DNA from: Iris pallida
Taxonomy: Eukaryota; Streptophyta; Magnoliopsida; Asparagales; Iridaceae
Assembly (NCBI GenBank): GCA_029216955.1
Contig: JANAVB010042257.1
Location: 1 to 64,000 of the forward strand
DNA: 64,000 nt
Direction of reading: 5' to 3'
Positions 38,360 through 49,101 of the stretch are shown here, piece after piece. Under the pieces are notes generated by a model. That model did no database searches and had not been told where the DNA came from. It saw only the letters and a program-made list of their open reading frames with translations. Positions within the stretch are counted from its first letter, which is position 1. Each line of letters starts with the position of its first letter. Position numbers and translations under genes: made by a program.

Positions 38360-38880
38360 ATCGGAATAGTAGGCCGAATAGGAGGCCGAGATAGTCGAAT
38401 GAGAAGAAGGGAAGAAGGGAGGAGCAGATGGGTCCAGAGCCATGGTGGAGGAGGAGAAGTAACATGAGAGCAGTTTCCGCCGTAACATCTCCTGGCTCTG
38501 CTGGCAACTGAAGTCCAGATGCTACAAAGGACGATCCTTCGCTGAAATCGACTACAACACCCATCAGTTCAAGTTCATTCCTATATGAGTAGAATCCAAT
38601 GCCATAGAAGCCATCAGTTTGTTGACCTTCCTCTATGGCATTGGAATATACTCATATAGGAATGAACTTGAACTGATGGGTGTTGTAGTCGATTTCAGCG
38701 AAGGATCGTCCTTTGTAGCATCTGGACTTCAGTTGCCAGCAGAGCCAGGAGATGTTACGACGGAAACTGCTCTCATGTTACTTCTCCTCCTCCACCATGG
38801 CTCTGGACCCATCTGCTCCTCCTTTCTGCCCTTCTTCTCATTCGACTATCTCGGCCTCCTATTCGGCCTACTATTCCGAT
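38360..38880. repeat. Long near-perfect inverted repeat (248-bp arms, 25-bp loop)
   Basis: 38360-38607 is the reverse complement of 38633-38880 with about five mismatches (98% identity by eye). A transcript through it would fold into a long hairpin. The right arm is open on the plus strand (38619-38927) and contains ELELMGVVVDFSEGSSFVAS and GLQLPAEPGDVTTETALML, which does not look like transposon protein. It loosely resembles segments of plant histidine-kinase-like ATPase (NO VEIN/sacsin-like) proteins, so a captured gene fragment is likely. Confidence 0.92.
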
Positions 38881-39147
38881 ATGCGTTTGATACGGTCTAC
38901 CTAACCTATATATTGATACTAATCTGATACTCTCTGATATTAAGTACATCCGGCTTACTAGCTAGCGGATCTACCAGTTACATAATTATATACTAATTAT
39001 GTTAGATTGTGATACTAAGTAGCCTCGTCGTAGGCCTAGCGTGTTATCCACAAGTTTAGTTTTTCTTACGATATGAGTATCGGTATCGGGCTATTAATTC
39101 TTATGTTTAGTTTGTCTTACGATACAGATATTCACATCAAATCGAGC

Positions 39148-42100
39148 ATGAATCGTTACTTTGTTGATCGTACATGGATGTACAAACGACAACACGAGAG
39201 CAGAATTGGTGTGAGTGACGATTTTCAGGCAGGTGTGAAAGTATTTCTTAAGTATGCCATGAGCAAAACTTAGTACATGGACGATAACAAAATCAAGTGT
39301 CCATGTGTTAATTGTCACAATAGACGTTTCGAAGAAGTGATGACTGTGAGAGATCATTTGACCCGTAAGGGTTTCGTACGTGATTACGGCCTGTGGTCAT
39401 CGCAAGGTGAATTATATTCAGAAAGACAGGCTGCAGAAGTTGGTACTTATGCTTTTGATGATAATGTTGCAACGGATGTCCTCGAAGACGACGGATGCTC
39501 TGTGGATTATGGAGACATGCAGAACCTTCCACGAGATATGGTGTATGCTGCGGCAGGGCCTAATTTTGATCCGGAGGATCCTAATCCCGAGGCAAAGGAG
39601 TTCTATGATATGTTTAAGGACGCAGATACTCCTCTATATCCTGGTTGTGAGACTCATTCCGCACTGTCAGTGACGATACGGTTGTTGAACATAAAGTCTG
39701 ATTTTAACTTGCCACAAGCTTGCTATGATCGGATCACACAATTAACTAATGAGGGGTTACCGAAGGAATCAAAAGAGCTCCCAAGAAACTTCTACAAGTC
39801 AAAGATGATGGTCCGAAAACTGGGACTGGGGTACGAGAAGATAGATTGCTGTCGCAACGGATGCATGTTGTATTACAAAGAGAATTGCGTATTAGAAAGT
39901 TGTTGGTTCTGTAATGCGGATCGTTACAAGACAGTACAGGGAAAAGGAATGTCAACTAGAAAATGACGTCCTTACAAGTATATGCATTACTTGTCGATCA
40001 CGAAGCGCTTACAGAGGATGTATATGTCTCTGAATACAGCAGAACACATGACGTGGCACAGTGAAGATCGCATAAAGGACGAAGGAGAATTGTCACATCC
40101 TTCGGATGGGGAGGCATGGAAATATTTTGATTTGTGTCATCCAGATTTTGCTGCAGAGCCTAGAAATGTACGCCTGGCGCTATGTTCTTATGGCTTCGCC
40201 CCTTTCGGACAGTCGGGATCTCAATACTCATGCTGGCCGGTCATTCTTACCCCTTACAATCTGCCACCATGGATGTGTATGAAGACTCCTTATATGTTCT
40301 TGACAGCTATCATACCCGGTCCCAAAAATCCGACAAAGATTATCGATATATATTTACAGCCGTTGGTGGATGAGCTGAAACAGTTGTGGGAGATCGGCGT
40401 CACGACCTATGATATTTCCAGAAAACAAAACTTTCAGATGAGAGCTTCACTCATATGGACAATAAATGATTTTCCAGCATACGGTATACTGTCGGGATGG
40501 AGTACGCACGGCAACATGTCTTATCCGATATGTATGGAAAATAGTAAGGCGTTCCGCCTTAGACATGGAGGAAAAACTTCTTTCTTTGACTGTCACCGTC
40601 AATTTCTGCCAACGAGACATCCTTGGCGAAAGAACAAGGACGCGTTCAGATATGGAAAACAAGAATTTTCTGAACCTCCTGCCAGATTGTCGGGATACGA
40701 TATTTGGGAAGATGTAAAGGAATTGCCCACCGCAATGGAAGATCCATCAAACAATCGTGTCGAGGGGTTCGGACAAAGCCATAACTGGACCAAACGGAGT
40801 ATCTTCTGGGACTTGCCTTATTGGAAAGATAATCTTATTAGGCATAATCTTGATGTCATGCATATCGAAAAGAATATGTTCGATAATGTCTTCAATACCG
40901 TTATGGATATTAAAGGAAAGACGAAGGACAATCCAAAAGCAAGACAAGACATGGCCGAGATATGCAAACGTCATAATCTAAACTTGATACAAAGGGGAGC
41001 TGGTGGACAAGTAACTAAGCCGATAGCGCCATACGCATTGAGCAAGGAAGATAGATTAATAATCTGCAAGTGGATATCTACTTTAAGATTTCCCGACGGC
41101 TATGTGTCGAATTTGTCAAGATGCGTTGATCTCAATGAACGCAAGCTAACAGGAATGAAGAGTCACGACTGCCACGTGTTTATGGAAAGATTACTGCCCA
41201 TTGCGTTGAGAGAGTTGTTGCCTTCTGTTGTATGGGTTCCGTTGGCCGAGCTGTCTACATTCTTCAGGGATATCTGTTCAACTAAGCTCACGGTGCAACA
41301 TATGATACAACTTGAGGAGAAGATTGTCTTAACAATTTGCAAGTTAGAGAAAATATTTCCACCGGGTTTCTTCGACAGTATGGAGCATCTACCGATTCAT
41401 CTAGCATATGAAGCCCGTGTCGGTGCATCTGTTCATTATCGATGGATGTACCCCTTTGAAAGGTAAATAAAAATCGATATAATTTAAGTGGATTTTACAA
41501 TTCATTGTTAATTCTCAAGATAATTTGTCTCTCTAGGTATCTACATCATCTAAAGAAAAAAGTTGGCAACAAGGCTCATATAGAGGCTTCGATATGCGAA
41601 GCATATCTTATCGAGGAGGTGTCAAACTTTTGCTCCATTTATTTCGATACTCATGTTGAGACAAATCGAAATCGACCTCAAAGGAATGACGAAGACGTTG
41701 AGGAAGGAGGTATATTCAATTTAAGGGGCAAGCCTATTGGGGCTAGTAAGAAACGGTGGTTGAGTGACGATGAGTATGATGCCGCTCACCGATATGTCTT
41801 GTTAAATTGTGACATACAAGAAGTGAGAGATTTGGAAAAGTAAGTGACTACACCTCGTTATAATCTCTAATTTGGTGAGGTAAGTGACTACACTAATTTT
41901 TATTCTCTCTAACAGTGTATTTAGAGATGAAGTCAAAATAAGGACACCCGATATTACCGATGAGGGACTTCAAAGAGAGGTTGATTTTACCTTTCCGTCA
42001 TGGTTTCGAGATTACGTAAGTAACTGAGATAATATGTTATGCGGCTACCATTTAAATATATATATGCAACTAAAACATTTAAAGTTTACAGGTTTTATTA

Positions 42101-42928
42101 GCTGAACCAAGTACACTCACAAATGAGAGCATTCGTTATTTGTCATTGGGACCGAAGAAGCATGCAAAGACTTGGCCCGGCTATGTCGTTAATGGCTTCA
42201 AGTTTAAGACAACTCAACATCCTATAAATGTCGAATTTCTCAATGACGGCTTCAGTACGAAGGATTCTGGTGTTTGCATAAGAGGCACAATCTATGACGA
42301 CGAGCCGGACTTTGACTATTATGGAGTGCTTCGGGATATTGTAGAATTACAATATAGTGCCCCATTTGATATGCATATTGTTATGTTCAAATGTGAGTGG
42401 TTCGATACGACACCAAATATCGGTTGGAGAATCGATAAACAATTTGGATTCGTCGATATAAATCATCGCAGGAGGTATAGAGGGTCCGACACGTTTGCGA
42501 TAGCAAGTCAGGCTGTTCAAGTCTACTATACAAGCTACCCAAGGCGTCGTAGAGATCGCTTTGACTGATGGGCAGTATGCAAGATTAAATCTAGAAATAC
42601 ATTCAACGTTGGAGACCCAGCATACCAAGAGGACCAGATCGAAAAGCCCCAATACTTGGGACAACAGTCTTGTGACATGGATGTTGAATTAGAGGTTGAT
42701 ATACCTCTTGCTGATGAAAATAGAGGGGAGGAAGAGGTTGATATACAAGACTTAGATGTCAACCAGGGGAGAAAGAGGCGTCTTGTCCCAAGTATTGAGA
42801 CTGAAGAAGAAGAAGAAGAAGAAGAAGAACTTTATGAGGATGAGGATGAGGATACAGATGAATTCGACGATGAGGATGATGATGATGATGAGGCCGAGGC
42901 CGAGGAAGAGGACGATGACGATGATTAA
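39148..42928 (+). pseudogene. CACTA-2 TNP2-type transposase gene
   Basis: Exons 39148-41462, 41537-41839, 41916-42015 and 42092-42928, all with GT-AG introns and in-phase joins. Domains: transposase-associated N-terminus (FVDRTWMYKRQ, KCPCVNCHNRRF, HLTRKGFVRDYGLW), Transposase_21/TNP2 core (DTPLYPGCETHSALS, LQRMYMS, DPRNVRL-type EPRNVRLALCSYGFAPFG, YNLPPWMCMK, WTINDFPAYGILSGWSTHGN, LDVMHIEKNMFDNV), DUF4218 region (SASVHYRWMYPFER) and DUF4216 (YYGVLRDIVELQY, FKCEWFD), then an acidic Glu/Asp tail. In-frame stops occur at 39271-39273, 39964-39966 and 42566-42568. The encoded enzyme cuts the transposon ends; this copy is disabled but otherwise well preserved. Confidence 0.88.
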
Positions 42929-43325
42929 ATATCGCTATATTTCAGTTGTATCTTGAAGCACCCAATATCTAGTCTCGAATCCTAAATTACCCTATTATAT
43001 TTGGATTTACAATTACAAGTCTAGTAGAACACAAGATGCCCTTTCATCAAAAGTTACAAGAATTGTACTTTATTGTATTGGTGCGTGATTTTATCAGATT
43101 TTGTGTATCTAGCTTTTATTCGTACTTCACTTCTGATTGTAATATTTATTTCAGTTTGGGATATTTGCGTATTATTGTATGAGTTTCTTTTTATAGATGG
43201 CACTCCTAGGCCTACTCGTCTGGGCGGCACTCATCGCCCTGCTGCTGGTATGGATATATTTAGTTTTATATTCATTTATAAATCTATGTTGTCGGTATTT
43301 TGTTTATGTGTTCTATTTACAGGGC

Positions 43326-45247
43326 ATGGTTGCGAGCACCCGTACTGGTGGTGCTGGCCGTGGTCGTGGCGGTGGCGGCGGCGGCGGTGGTGGTGGTGGT
43401 GGTCGTGGGCGTGGGCGTGGGTGTGGTGGTAGCGGTAGTGGTCGCCAGCCGCATTCCCCGGATGTGACCTCCGATCTCGACTTGGAGAGCCCGGACACAG
43501 GCTCTTCCCGCCGTCATTCTTCCTCGGTGCCACCGACATCGTCGTCGAGGCCTGTGACTCCATCCGCTAGCGGATCCGTTCCACCACCGGATGTACCAGC
43601 GGATGCAGCAGCAGATGCAGCAGGGGGCCCAGCAGTTACTGCAGGGTGGGCCTCGGAGTACTCCAGGATTCAGTTTCATCCTATTACCGGGGAGTACGTG
43701 CGCGGACCCGCGGATCCCCCGACGCCACCAGAGAGGCTGGTGGGCGAGTTCCGACGAGAGCTATGGCCCGCTGGTGAATCGTAAGTAAATTTAAGTTAAT
43801 TTATTAAATTTGTTTCATTTATTCAAGTTAATAATTCAGTCGTTGCTTCTTTATAGGTTTTTCCCGTGGGATGCTGCCCGGATTCTAGGGCGTATTATCC
43901 GGGATAACTACCATGGCCCCTACCTAAATTTTTCTGAGGTGCCTCAGGACATAAAGTACGTCTGGCTCGACGAGATGAGGGTATAAATCCGTCGGTGAAT
44001 TATTAATTATTCTTTAAATCATTAAATTTTTTATTACGTGATATTTGAATTTGTATGTCAGAGGACGTTCTGGTGGCCCCTCCATCGCGAGGAGGCGATC
44101 CGCAGGACCTACAAAGCCGCCGCCGGAAAGAAGATACGGGATGCGGTGTACGACCTTCGTACGGCGCATACGAGGAAGGACTGGATCCGGGCGGAGTACT
44201 ATGAGCAGATGTTGGAGAAGATGGATACTCCGCAGTTCAAGCTGAAATCGGAGAAAGCTAAGGCTAATCGACAGGTCGCGGGTCTGCATACGGGGGGATC
44301 AAGGCCCCACGCATCGACGCGTGCAGATTTGGTGAGATAGCGCAAATTCAAATTCATTCTGTTATTTAATTTCGTACTGTTAATATATGAAGTTAATTAA
44401 ATCTACGTATGCAGGCCCAACGGGCGGTGAAGCAGGGGAAAGAGGCGGAGACGGTCACCGCTCACGATGTATTCATGCATACGCACAAGAGGCGGAAGGA
44501 CGGGAGCTTCGTCGACGCGAGGGCCGAGGAGACTGATGTAAGTACTTACGTTTATGAGATTTATGTTAGAAATATAATTATTGTTAAGTTAATTAGATAA
44601 ACTTAGGATTCAGACTATAACTTAGGGAAACATAGGATTTAGATTATAACTTAGGAAAACTTATAGTATAAACACATTCATTGGATAGGCTGCGTATCGT
44701 GAGGCACTTAGTCGACGACGTGTTCGTAGAATTCGTCGGCGGCGTTAGGAAAGGGCGCGTCTACGACTTAGGTTCCATGGCGCCCTCGTTGCAGCCGTCC
44801 CCGAAATATCCACCGCCTTCGCCTCCTCCAGCGCCCCCGGTTGACGATGTGAGGGCGCAGCTTGCGACTCTGACCTCCGCGGTGTCAGATTTACGGGCGA
44901 TAGTGTTGGGGCGCTATCCGTCTGCTCCCGGTCCATCTGCTCCCGGTCCGTCTGCTGGTGCTTCCGGTTCATCTGGTGGTGCTCCTGGTCCGTCTACTGC
45001 TGCTGCCGGTGCTTCGGATCGACCTGGTCCTTCTTCCCCCGGACGGCTTTCGTTTAACCGCTCTGCGGACGCCCGCATCGTATCGGATAACACCATCTTG
45101 ACGCTCCTTGACATGTTGTCGCCAGAGCAACTACGCGCGCTTCCAGACCATGTCTTGTCCCAAGTGCCGGCACACACGGTGGAGGAGTACATACGCAAAG
45201 CGGATGCGGCGGCACGAGCACGAGACGATCCGACGGACGGGGTTTGA
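43326..45247 (+). pseudogene. CACTA-2 second gene, Transposase_24-type (TNPA-like)
   Basis: Six exons with GT-AG introns: 43326-43780, 43857-43980, 44062-44331, 44415-44537 and 44689-45247, possibly preceded by a small exon ending at 43248. Order: Gly/Arg-rich start (poly-Gly), Pro/Ser-rich linker, conserved block FFPWDAARILGRIIRDNYHG, FWWPLHREEAIRRTYKAAAG, then VFMHTHKRRKDGSFVDARAE and a VYDLGS motif near 44763, as in plant Ptta/En/Spm Transposase_24 proteins. The last exon shifts frame between about 44735 and 44755 (AYREALSRRR versus KGRVYDLG). The family's proteins bind the subterminal repeats. The start is uncertain; ATG at 43326 follows an acceptor site. Confidence 0.75.
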
Positions 45248-45287
45248 TTTTGTTTATGTTGTTGGTTTTGTAGACATTTGGATACAT

Positions 45288-45530
45288 TGTATGTTCGGAT
45301 ATTTTTTTTATGTTTGGATAATTTAATGTTGGATATTGGATATATTGTGTTGGTAATATTTTGTTGGATATTGGATACGTTGGATATTGGTGTCGGATAT
45401 GGATATTTTGCATATGGATATATGGTGTTGGATATTGGATACGTTGGATATTCGTGTTGGATATGGATATATGGTGTTGTATATGGATATTTTGCATGTT
45501 TGATATTGTGTTGGATGTGTTGTATAAACA
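45288..45530. repeat. Minisatellite of GGATAT units
   Basis: TTGGATATTGGATACG, GTTGGATATGGATAT and variants repeat irregularly just after the stop of the second gene and before the right subterminal array. Confidence 0.8.
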
Positions 45531-45574
45531 GGAAAGAGTCTGTTTGCAGTATTTTTTTTTCAAAAATTAGAAGT

Positions 45575-46416
45575 TAGCGACGGACTGGCGACCACTCAGC
45601 GACGGATTGTCCGTCGCTAACTGGAGAAACTGAGGTTAGCGACGGAGTGGCGACGTAAAATTCGTCGCTACCTGGAGCATTTCAATAAAGCGACGGATTG
45701 GCGACGGACGATCCGTCGACCTGGTGCTGTTTGATGTCCATAAATTTTAGCTTTCGCGACGGATTGGCGACTAACTTACGGCGGACTGGCGACAAAGTCC
45801 CGATGGACTATCCGTCGCTAACTGTAGGAATTTAATGTATCGACGGATTGGCGACGTAATATCCGTCGCTACCTGGAGAATTTTACATTGAGCGACGGTT
45901 TAGCGACGGAATGTCCGTCGACCTGGTTCTGTTTGATGTCCATAAATTTTGCAGTTAGCGACGGATGTTTTGTCGCTAATACGACGCTAATCCATCGTAC
46001 ACCACGGCAGATTAGCGACGGCATAACGACGACCTGCCGTATGGGAAAATCTCTGATACGCTTTTACCGACAAATTTACGACGGAGTAGCGATGGATATT
46101 ACGTATCAGAAAATCACTGATACAGTTTTGCCGACTCTTTTGCCGACTCTTTAGCGACGGAGTTCTCCGTCGCTAACCCTATATCCTGATACATGTTTTG
46201 ACGAAAGCTAGTCGGTAATCCGTCGCTATATATATTTAAATGCGCCGACGGTATTCCGTCGCTAAGTCGTCGCTGAGCGACGGAGTAGCGACGGATATGT
46301 TTTAGCGACGAGGTTATTCCCGACGGCTGTTTTACCAAAATATCTGTCGGTATTTATTTTTGGCGACGGACTACCGACGGATAAGGCCGTCGGTAAATCC
46401 ATGTATTTTGGTAGTG
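45575..46416. repeat. CACTA-2 right subterminal repeat array and terminus
   Basis: More than twenty AGCGACGGA / TCCGTCGCT words in both orientations, including larger repeats with GATGTCCATAAATTTT at 45733 and 45937. It ends in the terminal repeat GTATTTTGGTAGTG. Confidence 0.88.
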
Positions 46417-46960
46417 CTTGCCTACACGATGATTCTTTCGATCATCTTTCAGCACTTTGACATTGATCTATCCACTTGTTCTCGTGACTAAGAGCCCAAG
46501 TATCTTTAGCTCTCTCGTCACAGTGCAACTATTCCTTCTGCTCCTCCAACTGCTCCACCTCCACCTCCTCAGGATTACCCTATATCATATGAGGTTATTC
46601 ACTAGCATCTCTCTGATTTGCGAGTATTTATTATTGGCATATCGAGGGAATATGAGTTTCGAGTTGCCAATCGATTTTAGGCTCTTGCAAATTCTTTTGC
46701 GAATCTGTAATTTGCTCAGACTGGTCTTTCTGCCATTTTTTCCTCGAGATCCAGCTGTATATGGCAACCGCTTTGAGGATGAGGTGGTTCGTCACTTCTT
46801 CGAGCCTGATAGTGCTTATGACTAGTACCATGGTTCTGGTTCTACTCCACATCCTTCTCATGGGGCTGGCACTTTTGGAGCTGGTCCTTACAGACACGGA
46901 TGTACTGTTGACACTGATGATGATGATTCTAGGTATTTATGATCTAGATGTTTTATACTT
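46417..46960 (+). pseudogene. Plant transposon-protein domain, right half and proline-rich tail
   Basis: Continues the frame interrupted by CACTA-2 (AYTMILSIIFQHFDIDLSTC) to a stop near 46490, then decayed pieces: a Pro-rich PTAPPPPPQDYP at about 46535 and, at 46757-46935, YGNRFEDEVVRHFFEPDSAYD followed by a Gly/His-rich stretch. The frame joins correctly once one CTT is removed, which supports the insertion model. The protein is otherwise unidentified. Confidence 0.45.
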
Positions 46961-47491
46961 TGTCTAGATGTTATCTAGTTAGACTTTTATTTTGTGTATG
47001 TATGCTTGGAAATGCTCTGACATTCCAAGATACTACTTTATCTTTATTGATTTTTATTAGCATTGTAACTGTCTGATGAGTTAATTTTTAAACTCTTATT
47101 AGTATGCATTTATTATTTCAGTATGTATCGTACTCTCTCTATTATATTCTGTATACATTTTCGTATTCTATGCACAGCATTACCGATCTTTGTTTATGCT
47201 TCTTACATAGAACTACACGTGAAATATATGTTATTCTATATATTTTTTTGTATTTCTTCAACGTTTGTTTCTTATGCATGAATTGTGGGGGAGATTCTCT
47301 CTTTGTAATCATTTAGCTAAGAGATAATGGCAGAGAAAATGGATCTAACATCTTTTGTAGGATATATGAATTTTTTTAGATATAGTCCCATATAAGCTGA
47401 ATAAGTACACCATAATTTTGATTCTTTTCAAATAAAAAAGATCGAAATGTTATATCGGTCAAGGTTTGTAAATTATAAAAATGGAGGAGAT
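46961..47491. other. AT-rich sequence, end of a Copia interior
   Basis: No gene seen. The last bases (ATGGAGGAGA at 47481-47490) form a polypurine tract before the Copia-like LTR, so at least the right end belongs to that element. Confidence 0.4.
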
Positions 47492-48518
47492 TGTTGGCTC
47501 ATTGGTCATGGTCAAATCTGATTTTAATAATTGATCTAACCTTGTCTTGATATAAGGGCTACTTAGACGATTGCTGAGATCGGCTACTATTATCGTTCAA
47601 GACTGAAGCTGTTTTGACACATGAGGCTATATTTCTATTCAATATAATTTTTATATTTTATTAATTCTAGGAATATAATGTACATCGAGTCGTACTGTCA
47701 AATATGCTATTCCAAAATGTTTTTAAAATATCCATTATTTTTGAAAATAGTCCTTTTTACAAAAAGCTGTTAAACTGCTTAAACGTTTCAAAATCCCAAA
47801 AACCAAATTATAAAAACCCTAATAGAACTTCAAAGGAATTCAGCTCGAGTTCGGCCCAAATTTGTCCGGAGTTCGGTTAGTGCCCGTTGGATTTTGAACT
47901 TAGTCATGCTGCAGTTACGGATGCAATGGCTATTTGCCGAGATTCTCTCAAAGAATTTTACCGGAATTCTGTCTGAATTCTACCCGAATTCTCCCTTTGG
48001 AAAACTTACAAATAGAGAAATGTTTTTCTCATTTTAGCACACCTCTCTCTCTTTACTTCTCTGTATGCTTAATATGTTCTTCCAAAGTGTTCTAAGCTAT
48101 TCATTTTCATATCCCAAGCCTGTTACAATCCTCTAGTTGATTTGCCAGTATGGGACGGTCTAGAAGTTTTAGAGTGATTGTAATCAGAGGCTTGATTGAA
48201 GAAAGACACTTCACAATTGAAGTTGGTCGAGTACCTCGCATTGTAGAAGTTGCAAAAAATTTGGAGGAAAACTTACGACTTTTTTCCATAGTGGATTCAA
48301 CTGGAAGCTAGAGTTCATTCGACTGGACTAGTTCTCACACGAGGAAAACCAGTATACATCCTTGTGTTTGAGTTTGCTCTCAGCTCATTATTTTTTATTT
48401 ACATACCTATGATATATATTCTGCGATCTTGCTGCTAACAAATTTTAATAGCTAAATTTTTACTGCCTACTCTATTCACCCTCCTCTAGTGTATAGCACT
48501 TTATATTTGGTTCCTACA
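47492..48518 (+). repeat. Copia-type LTR
   Basis: Begins TGTTGGCTCATTGG after a GGAGGAGAT polypurine tract and ends near CCTATTCACC-type sequence (ACTCTATTCACCCTCCTCTA) and TTGGTTCCTACA, which are hallmarks of plant Ty1/Copia LTRs. No second LTR or pol is visible, so this is the 3' LTR of a truncated copy. Leader-like CT-rich sequence occurs at 48040-48062. Confidence 0.55.
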
Positions 48519-49101
48519 TTCGGAAGGTATGCTAGTAGTACAAGCCTCTAGCGGATGCTATGATTTATTTCTTTGACCTAGCTAGACATTCCAACATCAT
48601 CTTCGATGTGGAAACACATAGTTGGTTAGCGAGCCTACTATAATTTATTTATTTTAGTTTATTTTGGCATGTGTTTTTTGTATCTAATTGTCCCGCTGAG
48701 GACGTGGTAATCTCTCGAGGTGTTAATTGGACTTTTGAGATGAAGTAATTATGATGTGTTCTACAGGATTCATGTAATGTTGGTAGTATTATTTATTATC
48801 ACTTTCATGTCCTTTGTAATATTTACTTCTGTTTTTACAGTTATAGCCTAGTTTTACTGGACCTATATTATTCTCTGGGTCCGTTCCAAACATATATGTT
48901 AATGGGCTGTAGTCCAGGACATATCTTGTTTGTTCTTAATTTTGTTCATTATTGTGGATTGAGACATAGTTGAGATATAGTATAGATAGTATATTTTACA
49001 GTGTAGTACACCTGAAATAAGTCCATTAAATTGGAAACTTATCTTAGATTATATTAGCTAACATGTTTGCATCCTATGTGTTTTGAGACATAAGTGTGAC
49101 A
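48519..49101 (+). repeat. gypsy-4 5' LTR end (partial)
   Basis: The sequence before 49102 ends AAGTGTGACA and is followed by TATTTTTG and TGGTGGCCCATGTGGG, the same arrangement as the LARD LTR-interior boundary. The left limit of this LTR is unclear; 48519 is where the Copia LTR stops. Confidence 0.45.

Larger units (their letters stand above)
36451..46416 (+). mobile_element. CACTA-2: complete CACTA (En/Spm-type) DNA transposon, 9,966 bp
   Basis: Terminal repeats CACTACCAATTACAGTATTT (left) and the inverse of CACTACCAAAATACATGGAT (right), 3-bp CTT duplication, and subterminal arrays of TTAGCGACGGA at both ends. It carries a TNP2-type transposase and a Transposase_24-type second gene, both on the plus strand, so the element has the full two-gene structure. 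The transposase has in-frame stops, so mobility would need another copy. Between the left array and the transposase lie about 2 kb of low-complexity tracts and a long inverted repeat. Confidence 0.93.

Noticed and set aside
38619..38927. 102-residue frame on the right hairpin arm as an intact gene
   Set aside because: Open on one arm but lacks a gene context and turns into low-complexity Leu-rich text; treated as a captured fragment, not a gene.
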